The translations under genes and the position numbers were made by a program. Positions 10,370-23,846 of a DNA stretch of 64,000 nt are shown here, piece by piece. The DNA comes from Cytauxzoon felis. Lineage: Eukaryota; Apicomplexa; Aconoidasida; Piroplasmida; Theileriidae. The notes beneath the pieces are model-generated. The model made no database searches. It saw only the letters and a list, made by a program, of their open reading frames with translations, and was not told the origin of the DNA. The stretch is taken from the NCBI GenBank assembly GCA_020283715.1, contig JAIQCW010000088.1, positions 1 to 64,000 of the forward strand, read 5' to 3'. The number at the start of each line of letters is the position of its first letter. The stretch's first letter is position 1.

Positions 10370-12999
10370 TTAAATCTTTAGTAAAACTGTATAATGTGAG
10401 AGCTGATCGCTAGTATATGATTGTAGATCTTGTGTGAGTGTATCTAATCCATTGCTTAGCTCAACGTATACTTTATGTCTACCAGCTTGTAAAGTATTCC
10501 CAGATTTAATTTCATGTAAGATTCCATCAGCTAATGGTGTTTGGGTAATGTCAATTTCACTGCGAATAAATGTATCCAAGATAAATCGACAAACCTTATA
10601 TGAGATGAAATAATACTGAGATCTTCAAAGTACCCTAAGGGGTTTCTTGAAAGGTTCAATCTATTATAATATAATAACAATACCAACGACAAACCTTTCA
10701 AGTGTAAAAGTATTATCAAAATATTTTAATATCTTCTCTAGAGATTTAAACTTATTGGAGGATAAATTAACATGTTCAATGAATGGTAAATATATAATGC
10801 CCAAATCAATCAATGAACTGATGAAGTTGAAGGGTTAAAATTTTTTGAAAAATACCTATCAGAAATATAATTATGCGATAGATTTAATGTTTTTATATTG
10901 AAGTAAGGTGTTAAAGTCGCATAATTTAATGTGGAAACCTCTAGGTTACTCAGGTCTACATCACTCTTGGATTATTATAATATAAGCCTACCACAATGAG
11001 TATATTCATGATGAAGTATGTCTCTGTAGGTAATTTATATATAAATATTATATATACTAACCTAATTTTATATTTTATATACATGTCATGATAATATTTA
11101 CAACGGAACTCATCTAGGGATGATAATCTATCATATACAGCTTTATAATCTACATCATGCCCCAGATACTGCATTATTTTCATCCTATAATCATCTAGTC
11201 GATCCAAAATCGAATGTAAATATACCTTGAAATTAGTGCATATTTCGACTCTGAATCTATAGAAATTAATTCATTTATCATTTCCAATTGTTCTTTTAAT
11301 ATATTTTCATCAATCATCCGCCCTATGGAGGTTATACCTATACCCTTTACATATATCGGCTTTTGAAATGAATATGGAGGGTGGAGATTGCCTTGCATCC
11401 GTTCATTACCCAGTTTTAATCCATCATCATCCCTCCATTTTGCATCCTCCACTTCGTTCACTTCTTTCAACTTCGTTCCACTGCGTTGAATTCCTTCTGT
11501 TGCCTTCACTTCGAGTGTATTGAGGTCTATATGGAGGTATCCATCATTTAGGCTGTTGAAATGGTAAATGAGTTTGAGTGATACTCTATCATTTCCATCC
11601 TCATTGATATCCTTGGAGTATATGTTAAAGTTTGAATTGTATTGTAATCTAGAATAAAATGAATTTGAAATATCATCAAATGAATCGAATACAATTTCCA
11701 TCTTGATTGGTGGCCTAATGAAACAATATACAACCAATTGTAATTTAAACGTACATGATAAATGATGTACAGTTAAATATCCAGACATAAGATGGTAGAT
11801 TTAAATTATGTAACCTAATTATATACATCAGGTGATTAATTCAATTTACCCATCATTTATTGATGTCCATGAACCAATCAACTCTATAAATTCACCATCC
11901 CTACATTTATATAATTTTGTATGCTTTGATAATTTAATGCGATTATTGAAGAATAATACAAAGGATAATTTCTCTTTATTAAATAAAACTGATACAAGAC
12001 TAATGTATAATAAATTATTACTTTAAATTAACTCACTAATTTTTCAATGAATCACGCTCAAATAGAAACCAATTATAATACATCCATATGCATTGATCCT
12101 GTGGATCTGTATAGATCGCCTGCTTTAATAATTCTAAATCACCAGATGGAGAGTCCAATAAATGCGATAAATTCGATCGCTGATACCAAGCAGAATAATT
12201 TGATATATTCACATTAATCAATCTATCAAATTCCACCATTGACAAGTTATCAATGTCGAAATTATCGATGCCCTTTGTTGACGAATTGAAATTGTCAACC
12301 TCTTTCAAGGAGGAAGAGTTGAATAAATGAACGTCCTTTGTTGACGAGTCATCGATATTGGGATTGTCATCTATGAAATGAGTAATTAATAATAAAGAGT
12401 CAATACCTGATGAAATACTCTTCGATAATAGGCGAAAGTAGTGTATAATATAATTCAAATGAGACCAGCAATGGAAATTACGACCGTCATATTTAAAAAA
12501 TTTAAAACACAAGTTAAATTCATTAAACAATACCGTCTTCAGTTCTTTACATCTGAATTATAATGATGTCAATCATTAAGTATACAAACTTGGCGATAAA
12601 TAGTAATGTAATTATCCATAATCTATGATGCCAAACCTCGTAAGATTTAGGTGTCAATTTCAAAATTGACGCCGTATTTTCCAATTCATTAAATAATAAT
12701 GATAGTATAACTTCTATATCTGATCCAATAGATTTTTTTATTATATACCTCTTACGATAATTCCATGATGCTACAAATTCTGGCATAAACTCTATTATAG
12801 CCCATGATAATTCGAACATACGATCGTCTTGTTCATTAATAACAGTTGAATTACCTTCTTCACAAGTACTTAAAAGTTCCGCATTAGACAAGTATTCAAC
12901 AAAGGAATCCAAAAGATTGTATCCCTTCACCAATCGTAACTTGAACTTTTGCTCCTCCTCAGGAGTCTTGTAAAAATGCTCCTTCTTAATGCCATGCAT
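10370..12999 (-). CDS. RABGGTA: Rab geranylgeranyltransferase alpha subunit with LRR tail
   Basis: The catalytic partner chain that, with the beta subunit and REP, adds geranylgeranyl groups to Rab GTPases. I start at the ATG at 12999 (MHGIKKEHF), matching the family's MHGR start, rather than nine codons upstream. PPTA-type helical repeats follow: FVASWNYRKRYII, TPKSYEVWHHRLWII, DGRNFHCWSHLNYIIHYF, ISNYSAWYQRSNLSHLL and DQCIWMYYNWFLFERD. Then comes a middle insert domain (about 12020-11250) and C-terminal leucine-rich repeats (NIKTLNLSHNYIS...FIEHVNLSSNKFKSLEKI) ending TVLLKI. Splicing through eight or so short introns keeps frame; the donor at AA|GTTTGT joins the W-H-H-R and C-K-E-L-K parts. 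The middle exons are the least certain. Confidence 0.85.
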
Positions 13000-13506
13000 A
13001 TCAAATATCCAACTATAAAACTTCAATATTCAACTATAGACATGATATTAAATATCCAAGTGAAATAAGATTCAGAAAATGGTTAATCAGATGAAGTCTA
13101 AATTATTCAAGGCATAGCGTATGTGTAATATTTAAGATTAATAGAGAGTTTCAATTATGAAATTTAATACAGGAAAACACTAAACAAGAAAGGAGTATAG
13201 GCTATCATTGGAGAAGTATGGATATAACAATGTTAGGGACTCCCTATGAGAGCAGTGGTAAAATTTTACCTGTGGTGTATGTTATTGTATTGGAAGACAT
13301 GTGAATTAATTGATGAATTTAGATTATTTTATCCTATAATTTTCCTGTTTTATTAATACTTTAATTGATATTTATAAATTATAATTATTAGATTGGTATA
13401 TGTTTTGTTACAGATGAATCCTGTGGCAATTAGATATTCACATACTGTATTATGCAGTATTATATGAACGATATAATATTAGCTTAATATACGGTTATAA
13501 TTCACA
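13000..13506. other. Shared upstream region of two divergent genes
   Basis: About 500 bp between the divergent starts of RabGGTase alpha (-) and the ARF-GEF (+). AT-rich, no ORF of note and no mosaic repeat. The segment 13190-13290 is less AT-rich than its surroundings but I recognise no RNA there. Confidence 0.5.
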
Positions 13507-16500
13507 ATGAATGAAGAAAATGTTGCCTGTGTAGATGATTTTGTAGGTTCACATGAATACCAGAAGAAGACATCATGTTTGGAGATTATTAAATGGGAAT
13601 CTTATAATGTGCTTACAGCTCTTAGGGCTCATTTTAATAGTACATATAGTTATTCTTCGACGAGTAACTTTGTTCCTATGTTAGGTGTTGATTTATCATC
13701 GAATAGAAATAGTGAGATTAATTTGATTAAGAGATTTAAGAGTTTATCTAATATAAAGGCGGTAGAAAATGGTGATGTTTTAACGGCAAATCATATAAGG
13801 CCATTTTTGGATTCATTGAAAGTACTCGAGGCTAAGCATAATGTAGTAATAATATGTATTGAAGGTTAGTATATAATTTATAATTATAATAATATTGATA
13901 TAGCTTTAACAAAGTTGGCTAAATATGATTTTTTACGTTTTAATAAAGATGAGGGAGAATCTGATGTTATGATAAATAAGATTTTTGAATCTGTATTATC
14001 ATTATTGCCTACTGCTATAGAACTTAAGGAAGATGTTAGTTTTTATATTTATGATAATGAAATAAGATATTATAGTTGTTGATTACTAAAATTATGACAT
14101 GTTTGAAGGTTTTATTGAATGGTAGAGATGGGAATTTAATAAAGAATGAAAATATTTGTGAATTACTTAAAGCTTTCATTACATTAGTGTAAGTGAAGTC
14201 ATTTCATTGTTATAACATCATAGAACAATGTATATTCGTAATTCAACTGTAAAAAAGCTTATACAAGATGAGATGGTAAATTTATTATTGTCTTGTTTAG
14301 GTGGTAATACAGATGTACTTCCGGATGAATTTAATCATCATGTAAGTAATATATATAAAAAAAATTTCTTCATATATAAATAGATTTTATATAAGAGAAG
14401 GAAAAGTGTATTTCTATTTATAGCATTACTTACAATTCAATCTGTTGGTACTAGTAAATTGGATTATTATATTGAAGATTCATATTTATCTTATGAAGAT
14501 AGGAAATTATTATCTTCATTTCGTTCAAAAATGGAACCAATTACACAGAATATGTCATCATTTCCAAATAGTTTTAATGATTTTATTGATGATTGTAATA
14601 AGATTGGATTAAATGCATTTAATTGTGCTATAGAACTTGTATTATTAGATTATAATAATTCATCTAGTATAATAGCGATGTATCAGACACATTTTTTTCA
14701 TTCTATATATAGATTATGTTTTAAAGAATCAATAGAATTATATTCTATTGTATTTAGGGCATTTTGGAATTTATATTCATCTACTAGGATATATTTGAAA
14801 TCTCATATTGAGGTGTTTCTTAAGCATATTATAGGTAATATTACAGATTTTTTCTCATCTAAATGTATTATTAAGCCTGAAATTATTGAGATGAATATGG
14901 AATTTATAACTAGTATATGTAATAATTATCAATTTCTATTGGAGATTTATATAAATTATGATTGTGATTATAGATGTAATAATATATTTGAGATGTTAAT
15001 AAAGGCTTTATTAAGTTGTATTACTGTTGTTAATGATATGGATATTAATAATACAGCTATTAATAATTCAAAGATTAAGAAACCTCTTAACAAGACAATG
15101 ACAAGGAAGAAGATTGGTACATCATCACAATATAAAACTAATACATCAACACTTGATGGTAATATCACATTAACATTTGAACCTATAGCTTTAAATTGTT
15201 TAGAGAATATATTAAGATTTCTAATAGATGATTTAAATTATCAATTTAAGAATGATGAAGATGAAGTTTTAGATATTATATCAAGGAAACAATTGAAGGA
15301 TAAATTAATTGAAGCAGCTAAAATTTTTAATAATTCAAATATAAATAATGATTGGATAAGTTTATTAAACCCTTTAAAATTATTACCTGAAAATTATACT
15401 GCATATGATGTATCAAAATTTTTGAAATATGTACCCAATTTAGATTTAAAATTAGTTGGAGAGTATCTGGGCACACATAAAAATCCTGAATTTATGAATG
15501 AAATACGTACAAATTTCGTCAAATTACATAATTTTTCCGGATTACCAATCGTTATTGCTATACGTACCTTTTTATCATCCTTTAGATTACCCGGTGAATC
15601 ACAACAAATTGAAAGAATCATTGAAACGTTCGCCAAAATCTACTTTCAATCACAACCACTCTTTGATGGTGGAAGGGGGGAGGTGGGGGGAGGTGATGGA
15701 TGTGAGGGGGAGGTGAAGGATGAGGATGATACATTTAAGAGGCCAAGATGGGTGATTACGGAGGATAAATATTGGAGTTTAGATTTTGAGATGCATGAAA
15801 TAATATTTTCATCAATAAAAAATAAAGTTGATGATGATGTTGTTTTAGGAGATGATTATGGATTTAATAATGAATCTCGTACAATTCGACGTATAATTGA
15901 TGAGAATTTCAATAGTATATGTAAAATTTTGAAGGAAGATGGAGGTGTGAAGGATGGAGATAAAGCGGATAGCGGTAGATCTAATTTAGATGCTCAGAAG
16001 ATGGAAGTGGTACAGTCTTTACCTCAGTTATCATCATCAACATCATCTTCCTCACGACAAAATCCAGAATCATCTTCCTCCTCTTCACATCCACCACCTC
16101 CATCCTCTTCACTTCGCTCAGAGAATCCCTCTTCACTACGTTCGGAACATCCTCCCTCCTCACTTCGTTCATCGGCAACACATCCTCCTTCGTCGGATAT
16201 TCCTCCTCCGTCGTCACCAAAAAAATCGGGTTTCGCGTACATTTCAAGTGCGGATGTGATATTCGTATTATCCTATTCGATTATAATGTTAAATACGGAT
16301 TTGCATAATAATCAGATAAAAAACAAAATGAAATTGGAGGATTTCATACGTAATAACAAGGGTATAAATGATGGTGATAATTTACCGGATGAATTTTTAG
16401 AGGATATATATAAATCAATAAAGCATCATGAGATAAAATTACACAAGAGTAATGAGATAATAGAGAGTAATAGATATGAGGAATATTTTTGGTTAGATCA

Positions 16501-19500
16501 TGTATTAGAGCGTCAAAAATATATTGGTAGATATAATATTAATATAAATGATGAATTATTAATAATAAAGATGAATATATTTAATATATTAATTGGATTA
16601 GATTTAATAAAATGTATAAATGATTCATTTATAAATTCAAAAACTATAGATGAAATGAAATATTATATAAGAATATTTTGGTTATTAATAAGAATATGTT
16701 TGAAATTAGAAGATTATAAATTAATAAATATAATATATCAATTAGATAGTATAGATGTTACATATACATTAAGTTATAGATGTCAATTATCAATACCATT
16801 TATATTAAATGTTATTGCTACTACTTCAAATTATTTTGATTATAATTCATGGATGAAATCTATTGATATTATATTAAGATTATATTGTTTAAATTTATTA
16901 CCATTATCATTTGCTTCATTTGATCTTGATCCTAGAATATATAATGGTAGTTGTAGAGATTTAATTGATAATATTATTGCACCTAGTATTAGATTTAAAA
17001 GGAATACAGATTTAAAAAAAAATTCTGGTTGGTTAATTGGTTTAGGTAATTTAATACCATTTAATCGTATTACTATGATGTCTATGACGACGTCGGCGTC
17101 GGCGACGACGACGATGAATACTACTACTTCTTTCAATACTTCCACAACCTCCACTTCTTCTTCTTCTTCTTCTTCTTCATATAATGATAATGAAGATAAT
17201 GGTGATGATAATAAAGAAGCATTTTTATTTCTCTTCAATATACAATCAGGTTCAGATTTAATATTAGAAAATAATTATTTCGATGCATCATTATTAAAAA
17301 ATAAATTTAGTCCTATATGTACAAATGAAGATGAAGAAGCTATAAATGAAGTAACAAAAGCATTATGTAATGAAATAGATCGTGAAGAATTATTACCACA
17401 AGTATTATCATATATGAATTTACGTTTAGCATTTTTAAATGTATATAAACTTGATTTATTATTTATTGGTTCTATATCTAGTTCATATAAAGATAGTTTT
17501 TTATATTTTATTAAAGTTATAATAAATAGAATAATGAATCCATATAATGTTGATGATAGTAAATTAAAAACATCAATACAAGATGATAATTTAAATAATC
17601 AATCATATTTAAAATCTAAAGATTATTTTAATACTAATTTTGGATCATTATTAGATCCATATATTAATGGACTTGATCTATTTAAAAATAAAATCAATTC
17701 TATATTCAATCTTGGTATCTTTATTAAATTATCTATGAATATATTAAAAGATACTAAAAAATTTTTATATATTGATAATAGTAATAATTTATATATGATT
17801 AAACGTAGAATTATACTTATCTATCTTATTAAATGCTTACATATAATCTCTAATGTCTTTATTATTAATGAAGCAAAAAATTATTTACCAACATTATATA
17901 ATATACTTAATACATTTGGTTTATTAATATATGATAATGAATTCAATTTTATCGAAAATAATAATAAATATGGAACTTCACTCAATCTTCATGAAGCAGC
18001 ACTTAAATTCAATAAAAATAATAATACCGTCGCATCACATATATCCATCACACTACTCAAATTAATACTATGGATAGCTGAAAACTCAGAAATCGATCTC
18101 AACTCTACCAAAAATGAATCATATACAAATATCAATCATATACACACTCCACCTGAGGTTACCTCCACCGAAGGTTATACAACCTCTCTTGGTCCTGCAG
18201 ACAGCTCTCCACTCGAGGTCCAAACCAGTGTTCCACTCGCCGTGGAGGCTTCTTCCAATTACCTATCCCTAAAGGGTGATACCACTCCCGGAGATCGTGG
18301 CGAAATATCCGAGATGATCTATGGGAGTCGAGGTGAGGTAAATAGAGAGGCCACCACGGCGAGTGGAATGAAGAGTGGTACTGGACCTCAAGTGGAACCC
18401 GTAGCTGATCTCAGGGAAGCGGAGGGGGAAGTAAATAAGAAAGCCACCACGGCAGTGGGAAGACATGATGGAGTGAATAATAGTACTGGACCTCAAGTGG
18501 AACCCGCAGCTGTTCTCAGGGAAGCGGAGGGGGAAGTAAATAAGAAAGCCACCACGGCTAGTGGAAATGATGGACATCGGGTGGATGCTGTCTGCAAGAT
18601 GACATCAGGTGGAAGAGATGATATAATGGATTGGAATGAATTATCATTGAATTTTAGTGCTTGGTTATTGCATTTGTTGATAAATTTTGAGATGGATATA
18701 ATATTGATGCATTTGGATCCAATATCGAAGTGTTTATATAATTTGGCTAGTTTACAATGTATTAATCGTAGTACTTATATGGTTAGTGTGATATTATGTG
18801 GTTTACAACGTATATTAAATCCAAATATACCACGTGATGTAATAATAACATCATCATTATCATCAAATTGTTCATATGGATCAATTATAACATTATTAAT
18901 AAGAAGAAGTCAATGTTTAGATGCTAAAAATTCTAATATTGCTAGATTAGCATCACAAGTCTTATTATCAATTACATTATTCTCTAAACCAAGTAATATA
19001 AATAGTGATTCTAAAAAAGATTGGAATGAAAATAGAATGGCATTACAATTATTAATTGAATTTAAAACATTTTCTTCTGATAATGATGAATATCTATGGT
19101 TATTATCATTACATTGTCTATCCATTATATTTTCTACCGGACCTAAATGCCTATCTAATGAAGCTATGAAAGGTATGTATAGATTATTATTACAAGATAC
19201 ATACCCCGTCAATAAATTCTCAAAAATTATACAAATCGTACGATTATTCGATTATATCCTAGCTCCCATGCTCACATTCAACTTTCATTACCCACTCTCC
19301 AAAGAAAAATTAACCACACCATTAACACATCTCAAATACAACAAAAATGAATCATATACAAATATCAATCATATACACACTCCACCTGAGGTTACCTCCA
19401 CCGAAGGTTATACAACCTCTCTTGGTCCTGCAGACAGCTCTCCACTCGAGGTCCAAACCAGTGTTCCACTCGCCGTGGAGGCTTCTTCCAATTACCTATC

Positions 19501-20545
19501 CCTAAAGGGTGATACCACTCCCGGAGATCGTGGCGAAATATCCGAGATGATCTATGGGAGTCGAGGTGAGGTAAATAGAGAGGCCACCACGGCGAGTGGA
19601 ATGAAGAGTGGTACTGGACCTCAAGTGGAACCCGTAGCTGATCTCAGGGAAGCGGAGGGGGAACTAAATAGAGAAGCTGTCTGCAAGACGACCTCAAGTG
19701 GAGAAGCTGACGGCAGGACTTCAACCTCAGATGGAGATGTTATTATGAATGGAAAGAGTTTGGAAATGGGTTCTAAGTATGAGAATGATTGGTTTATTCA
19801 GAATCCTTTTATACCAATGGATAAGGATGGTTGTTTAAATCCTCCTGAGATTACATGGATGAGTAGTGTAATTGTAAATTATTTATCGAGTTATAATAAC
19901 ATAGATCCTGATGATATAGCTAGTAGGAAAGCTTCTGCAACAAATTTAATTTGTCAGACTATACTATCCAAGTTAAATATATTAATATCTGAAGAATTGG
20001 ATATAATTCCACAAAATGTTGTTAGACTTGGTGGAACTAATCTCGAATGTATCTTATAGTATGTTGAAGATTATTATTTTAATCTTTAATTTTTAGTCTA
20101 TCTGAAGAAGAAAAATGTTCTAAAAGTTGTATCAAGAGATTCCTTACAATTATACAATACATTTTAAATGTTATTATCCCTAGTGATGGTGAGGTTAGTC
20201 GATTGATATTTTCTCCATCTTTAATAATTATTTCAGATTTATGTCGAGTTGAGTAGAGATACATATTTGGAATCATTAAGAAACTTCATTTTAGTATTAA
20301 TGACAACACCAGAGCTTAAAACTGCACCAGATACATGTACAAATCACTTTTCTAATGATGTTGAACTTAAAGATTGCTTAGAATTAGTAAAGGAATCTGT
20401 AGATTTAAGTAATGCATCTCCAGGTGAATATGCTCTATCATCACTACTAGCTCACACATTTTCGATATCTGATTCACTTAAAGATCTGTTTTTGGATACC
20501 CTCAAGGTCGTATTCCCCAATACAAATGATACACTACAGCAATGA
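13507..20545 (+). CDS. Sec7-domain ARF guanine nucleotide exchange factor, GBF1/GEA type
   Basis: Activates ARF GTPases for Golgi/ER vesicle formation. The first exon is 13507-13866 (MNEENVACVDDFVGSHEYQ). Small exons follow, including LLITKIMTCLKVLLNGRDGN, which resembles the GBF1 DCB domain, then a giant exon to about 20056 and two more to 20545. The Sec7 domain begins around 15390 (YDVSKFLKYVPNLDLKLVGE). It carries the glutamic-finger motif FRLPGESQQIERIIE (about 15580-15625) and SYSIIMLNTDLHNN (about 16270-16312). Between these lies a long acidic, serine-rich insert (about 15660-16230); an insert in the Sec7 domain is also remembered from Plasmodium ARF-GEF. Two repeat blocks (R7, R8) are translated in-frame in the HDS region. 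At roughly 2,200 residues it is long for the family. Confidence 0.92.
18109..18612 (+). repeat. Mosaic repeat block R7 with upstream half of a 322-bp perfect duplication
   Basis: In-frame in the ARF-GEF. 18109-18430 is, as far as I can read, identical to 19342-19663. The copy includes about 40 bp of non-module sequence on its left (encoding KNESYTNINHIHT) followed by CCACCTGAGGT. It encodes PPEVTSTEGYTTSLGPADSS, the NYLSLKGDTTPGDRG unit and several [15 protein letters not shown] units. Hairpins are CCCT-AA-AGGG (18267-18276) and GCT-(11 nt)-AGC (18404-18420). After 18430 two further tandem copies of the inverted unit follow. Confidence 0.93.
19342..19735 (+). repeat. Mosaic repeat block R8 with downstream half of the 322-bp duplication
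   Basis: Second copy in the same exon, about 1.23 kb downstream of R7, same orientation and same frame. Identity with R7 covers 19342-19663; beyond that it continues with a different module series (REAVCKTTSSGEADGRTS). The lack of differences points to recent duplication or gene conversion. Confidence 0.93.
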
Positions 20546-20751
20546 CTAAACATGACTAGTCAACAACAGACACGATGATAATTTTATAAACACTAGATTA
20601 ACATTGTACCAATAATAATTTTATAAAAACTAGAAAATCAACGTATATAACATAATTTTATAAACATTAGAATAATAATTCATTGACGCCGTTTATATCT
20701 CTTGTCTACACTCTATGATCATAAAACATTTTTAATATGAAATCATGAGTA

Positions 20752-21902
20752 ATGTTGATAAGTAGATTACTCACTAGAGATTTATACAAGAAAAATGTAT
20801 TTGTTACTTCTAAAATTAACACAGCTTTTATTTATAAGCAATGGATACCTCTGTCTACTAAATCCATTACTGATCGACTAGATTTAGTCAAACAATTGAG
20901 AACCATTACCAAAGAAGGAGTTAAATACTGCAAAGAGGCACTTGAACAATCCAATTGGGTATTATAATGTATGAATTTATCCCTTTCATACAACTTTAGG
21001 ATCTGAATACTGCATTGACACTTATACGTGGTAGACAAATTAACAACGAATTTGCTTTTGATAAAGCTAATTTAAAATTTGGTATGTTTTAGTTAAAGAT
21101 TTACAAATTTAAATGTAAATAGGTAGAATTGTTGCCTGGGAAGGTTATAATAGTGTAGCCTTTGCAGAGTTGAAATGTAACTGTGATTTCGTTGCATCCA
21201 GTTCGAGATTTTCAGACTTGTGTCAGACAGTATGTAAGTCTATTGTAAATGTGTTTAAATCAGAGGAATATAAAGAGGATACCACTAATTCTATTACAAT
21301 TAATTCATTAGACCTCAATGAGGTTTGTCAATTTCCAGTTTATAATTCAACTGTATGTCTTTATTAATCCCAATCATTTCACTTTTCTTTTAATATAGGA
21401 TAAATTAAACGTTGGAGATTTAATAAAACAGGTTTCTAGTGGATTTAAAGTACCGATAGCACTAGACAATGTTTATACATGTCAAGGTACTGATAAAAGT
21501 ATATTAGGATTATACGTGCATCAATCTGTTGTTGTTGATGATTTATTAATTGGTAATCGCCTGGGTTCTATTCATTTAAAGTGTAATTTTAGGGAAGATC
21601 ATTTTGAAACTCTCCGTAAAATCGCAAACACACTTTCATTACAACTTGTAGCTAATCCTTTAATATCGAATATTGATGATTCAAATTTGATGGAGGAATT
21701 TTTATTGCAACCTGTATTGATGTTTGATGATTTTAATAAATATTTGCTACATCTTTGTAACTCTAGAAACATAACGACATCAATATCACATACTACAACT
21801 GTATTAGAGGCGTTGAATTATATTAACGACGTTATATCTGCTGAAATATCTGTGAATGGTTTGATTCATATCCATTGTGGTAAGTATAAAACCATTATAT
21901 AA
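20752..21902 (+). CDS. TSFM: Translation elongation factor Ts, organellar
   Basis: Guanine-nucleotide exchange factor for EF-Tu in an organelle. The N-terminus MLISRLLTRDLYKKNVFVTS looks like a mitochondrial presequence. The core is the EF-Ts UBA-like motif LVKQLRTITKEGVKYCKEAL, followed by RGRQINNEFAFDKANLKFGR, then AFAELKCNCDFVASSSRFSD, which is the EF-Ts signature (E...C.TDFVA). The dimerisation core (VGDLIKQVSSGF...SVVVDDLLIGNRLGSIHLKC) follows. Introns of about 41-46 bp follow residue W70, the KFG of LNLKFG and the SVYNST segment. An earlier ATG (20745) is out of frame. The final HIHCGKYKTII lies 3 bp before the next gene's ATG at 21906. Confidence 0.85.
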
Positions 21903-21905
21903 AAG

Positions 21906-23836
21906 ATGAAAGACGTTTCTGACCGTAATATAGTGCAAGATGGCTACACCACAGCTGATTCTGTACCAACTATTAACATTGAACATATGATGCGTACTAG
22001 ATCAAAAGCACATGTAGAACATTCGATTTCTTCTTATAGGGATGATTTTATATTTGAAAAACCCAAAGACACTCTAGTTGAATTTTTAGTACATGGTTAC
22101 AGCCTTTTCAATTTGTCTGAAAAAACGTGTAATTTAGAGTGTAATAATTACAATCTAATGATTATAAAAAATGATTGTAAAGGAATGTTATTTTATGAGC
22201 TTTATGATTCATTTAATGTTGAGAGATTTGAGGATACATTAAATGTTAGAATGTATATAAAGTGTTTTGATTTGAATATAGAAAGTGATATAATTAGGGT
22301 TAACCATACACTTGAATTATTAAAAACAGATGTTAATCTTATTATTGAAGTACCTGTTTCTGTTATGAATGGTATTTTACATTTCTGTTTATGTTCAAAG
22401 GAGGATAATGAGATTATAATATGGGTTTATGATCCACATGCCAAGACTGAATTTAAAAATGAAGCATCGCAAAATCCACCAAAGTATATAAGAGTATGTT
22501 CTATTATTAAATTAACTTTGATTTAATAGGATTATTTAACTAGTTGGAGGAAAACAAAATTTGTATCATCTCGTGAGACTATGGATTTAATTGGATTGAT
22601 TCATTATATAATTAATGAATTGAAACTTGACAATGACAAGTCTGAGGATCTAAAATGTAGAATAAAGTCATTATATGATGTTATTAAACTTAATTATATG
22701 AAAATTATTGATCGTTCCAACGAATCACCAAAGACTATTATGGATATAAATGTATGTTGAAATATAATTTCATTATAATTCCCTTTAGACTAACAATGAT
22801 AATTTCGATGGATGGCGTATTGATCGTTGTTATTTGGATATTAATAGTGCAAATAGTCTTTCTTTATATTCTTATCTTGATGATTCTACAATTAATTTCT
22901 TTAATGAATTTATACGTAAATATGTAAGTTGTCATTAAAATTTTCGCCAAATTAAATTGTTTTATAACAACAATCCTTTATTCTTATAGATTATGGATGC
23001 TGAACAGAAACAGCGTTGGTGTATATTGAATACATTTTTCTTGAGGAAAATTTCACAATATAATAATCCAAGAGAAGCATATGATAATACTTGGAGATGG
23101 ACAAGGAAGATAAAGAGACCATTATCATTACATGATATTATATTTATACCTATTAATATACATGGTATACATTGGTCACTTGTTATTATCGCATATCCTA
23201 AATTTGCTATTCGATACAATGATGACAAGATTTCGAGTTTTAGAAGTAGCAAGAAAAATAGTAGGAAAGCTACTATAATTTATCTTGATTCATTGGGTCA
23301 ATATGATTTAGAGGATAAAATATGTAATTTATTGAAAAATTATTTATCATGTGTAAGTTTTTAATGAAAATATTTTATAAAATTATAGGAATATGAAAAT
23401 AAATGTAAGAAATGGCATGATAAGGGATTTAAATTTATGAATAATTCAAGTTCATGGGATTATGTTGGTGGTTTAGATGAATTACCATTACAAGAAAATG
23501 GTCACGATTGTGGTGTATATATACTTGAATATATTAAACATTTAATTAAGAATACATTTTTATTCAAGAAATTATTATCACAAGTAATTGAAGATGATTT
23601 AGAGTATGTAGATTTAAATTTATAAATTTAAATAAATTAGATTAAAGAAGAGTAGAAAGATATGGTTTACTCAAAAACAAGTTCATCAAAGGTAATTATA
23701 TATTCATACCTTTTATAAATTTTATAGGAGAATAAATATGATGGAGATGTTATTTTATATGAAAGATAATCCTAATTGGGAGAATGATAACAATTGTATA
23801 GAATATCTTTTAGATAAAATGATGAAGGAATATTAA
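21906..23836 (+). CDS. ULP1: Ulp1-family SUMO-specific cysteine protease
   Basis: C48 peptidase that processes SUMO precursors and removes SUMO from targets. The catalytic domain is in the 3' exons: FMDAEQKQRWCILNTFF, then IFIPINIHGIHWSLVII (catalytic His), TIIYLDSLGQYD (Asp), LPLQENGHDCGVYILEYIKH (oxyanion Gln and nucleophile Cys). The tail RKIWFTQKQVHQRRINMMEM is the usual Ulp1 end. The 3' end needs two introns: one opening at GA|GTATGTAG near 23598 and one at 23677-23726. An unspliced reading would stop early at 23625. The N-terminal 250 residues are unassigned. The ATG at 21906 follows the EF-Ts stop by only 3 bp, so a 5' UTR would overlap that gene; the true start could be the internal Met at MMRTRSKAHV. 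Confidence 0.88.
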
Positions 23837-23846
23837 AATTTATTAT

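Noticed and set aside
15981..16259. Three overlapping ORFs in the Sec7 insert
   Set aside because: Low-complexity shadows of the ARF-GEF exon.
18269..18577. 102-codon minus-strand ORF (RGGFLIYFPLRFPE...)
   Set aside because: Antisense of R7; useful only to show that the units are open in both directions.
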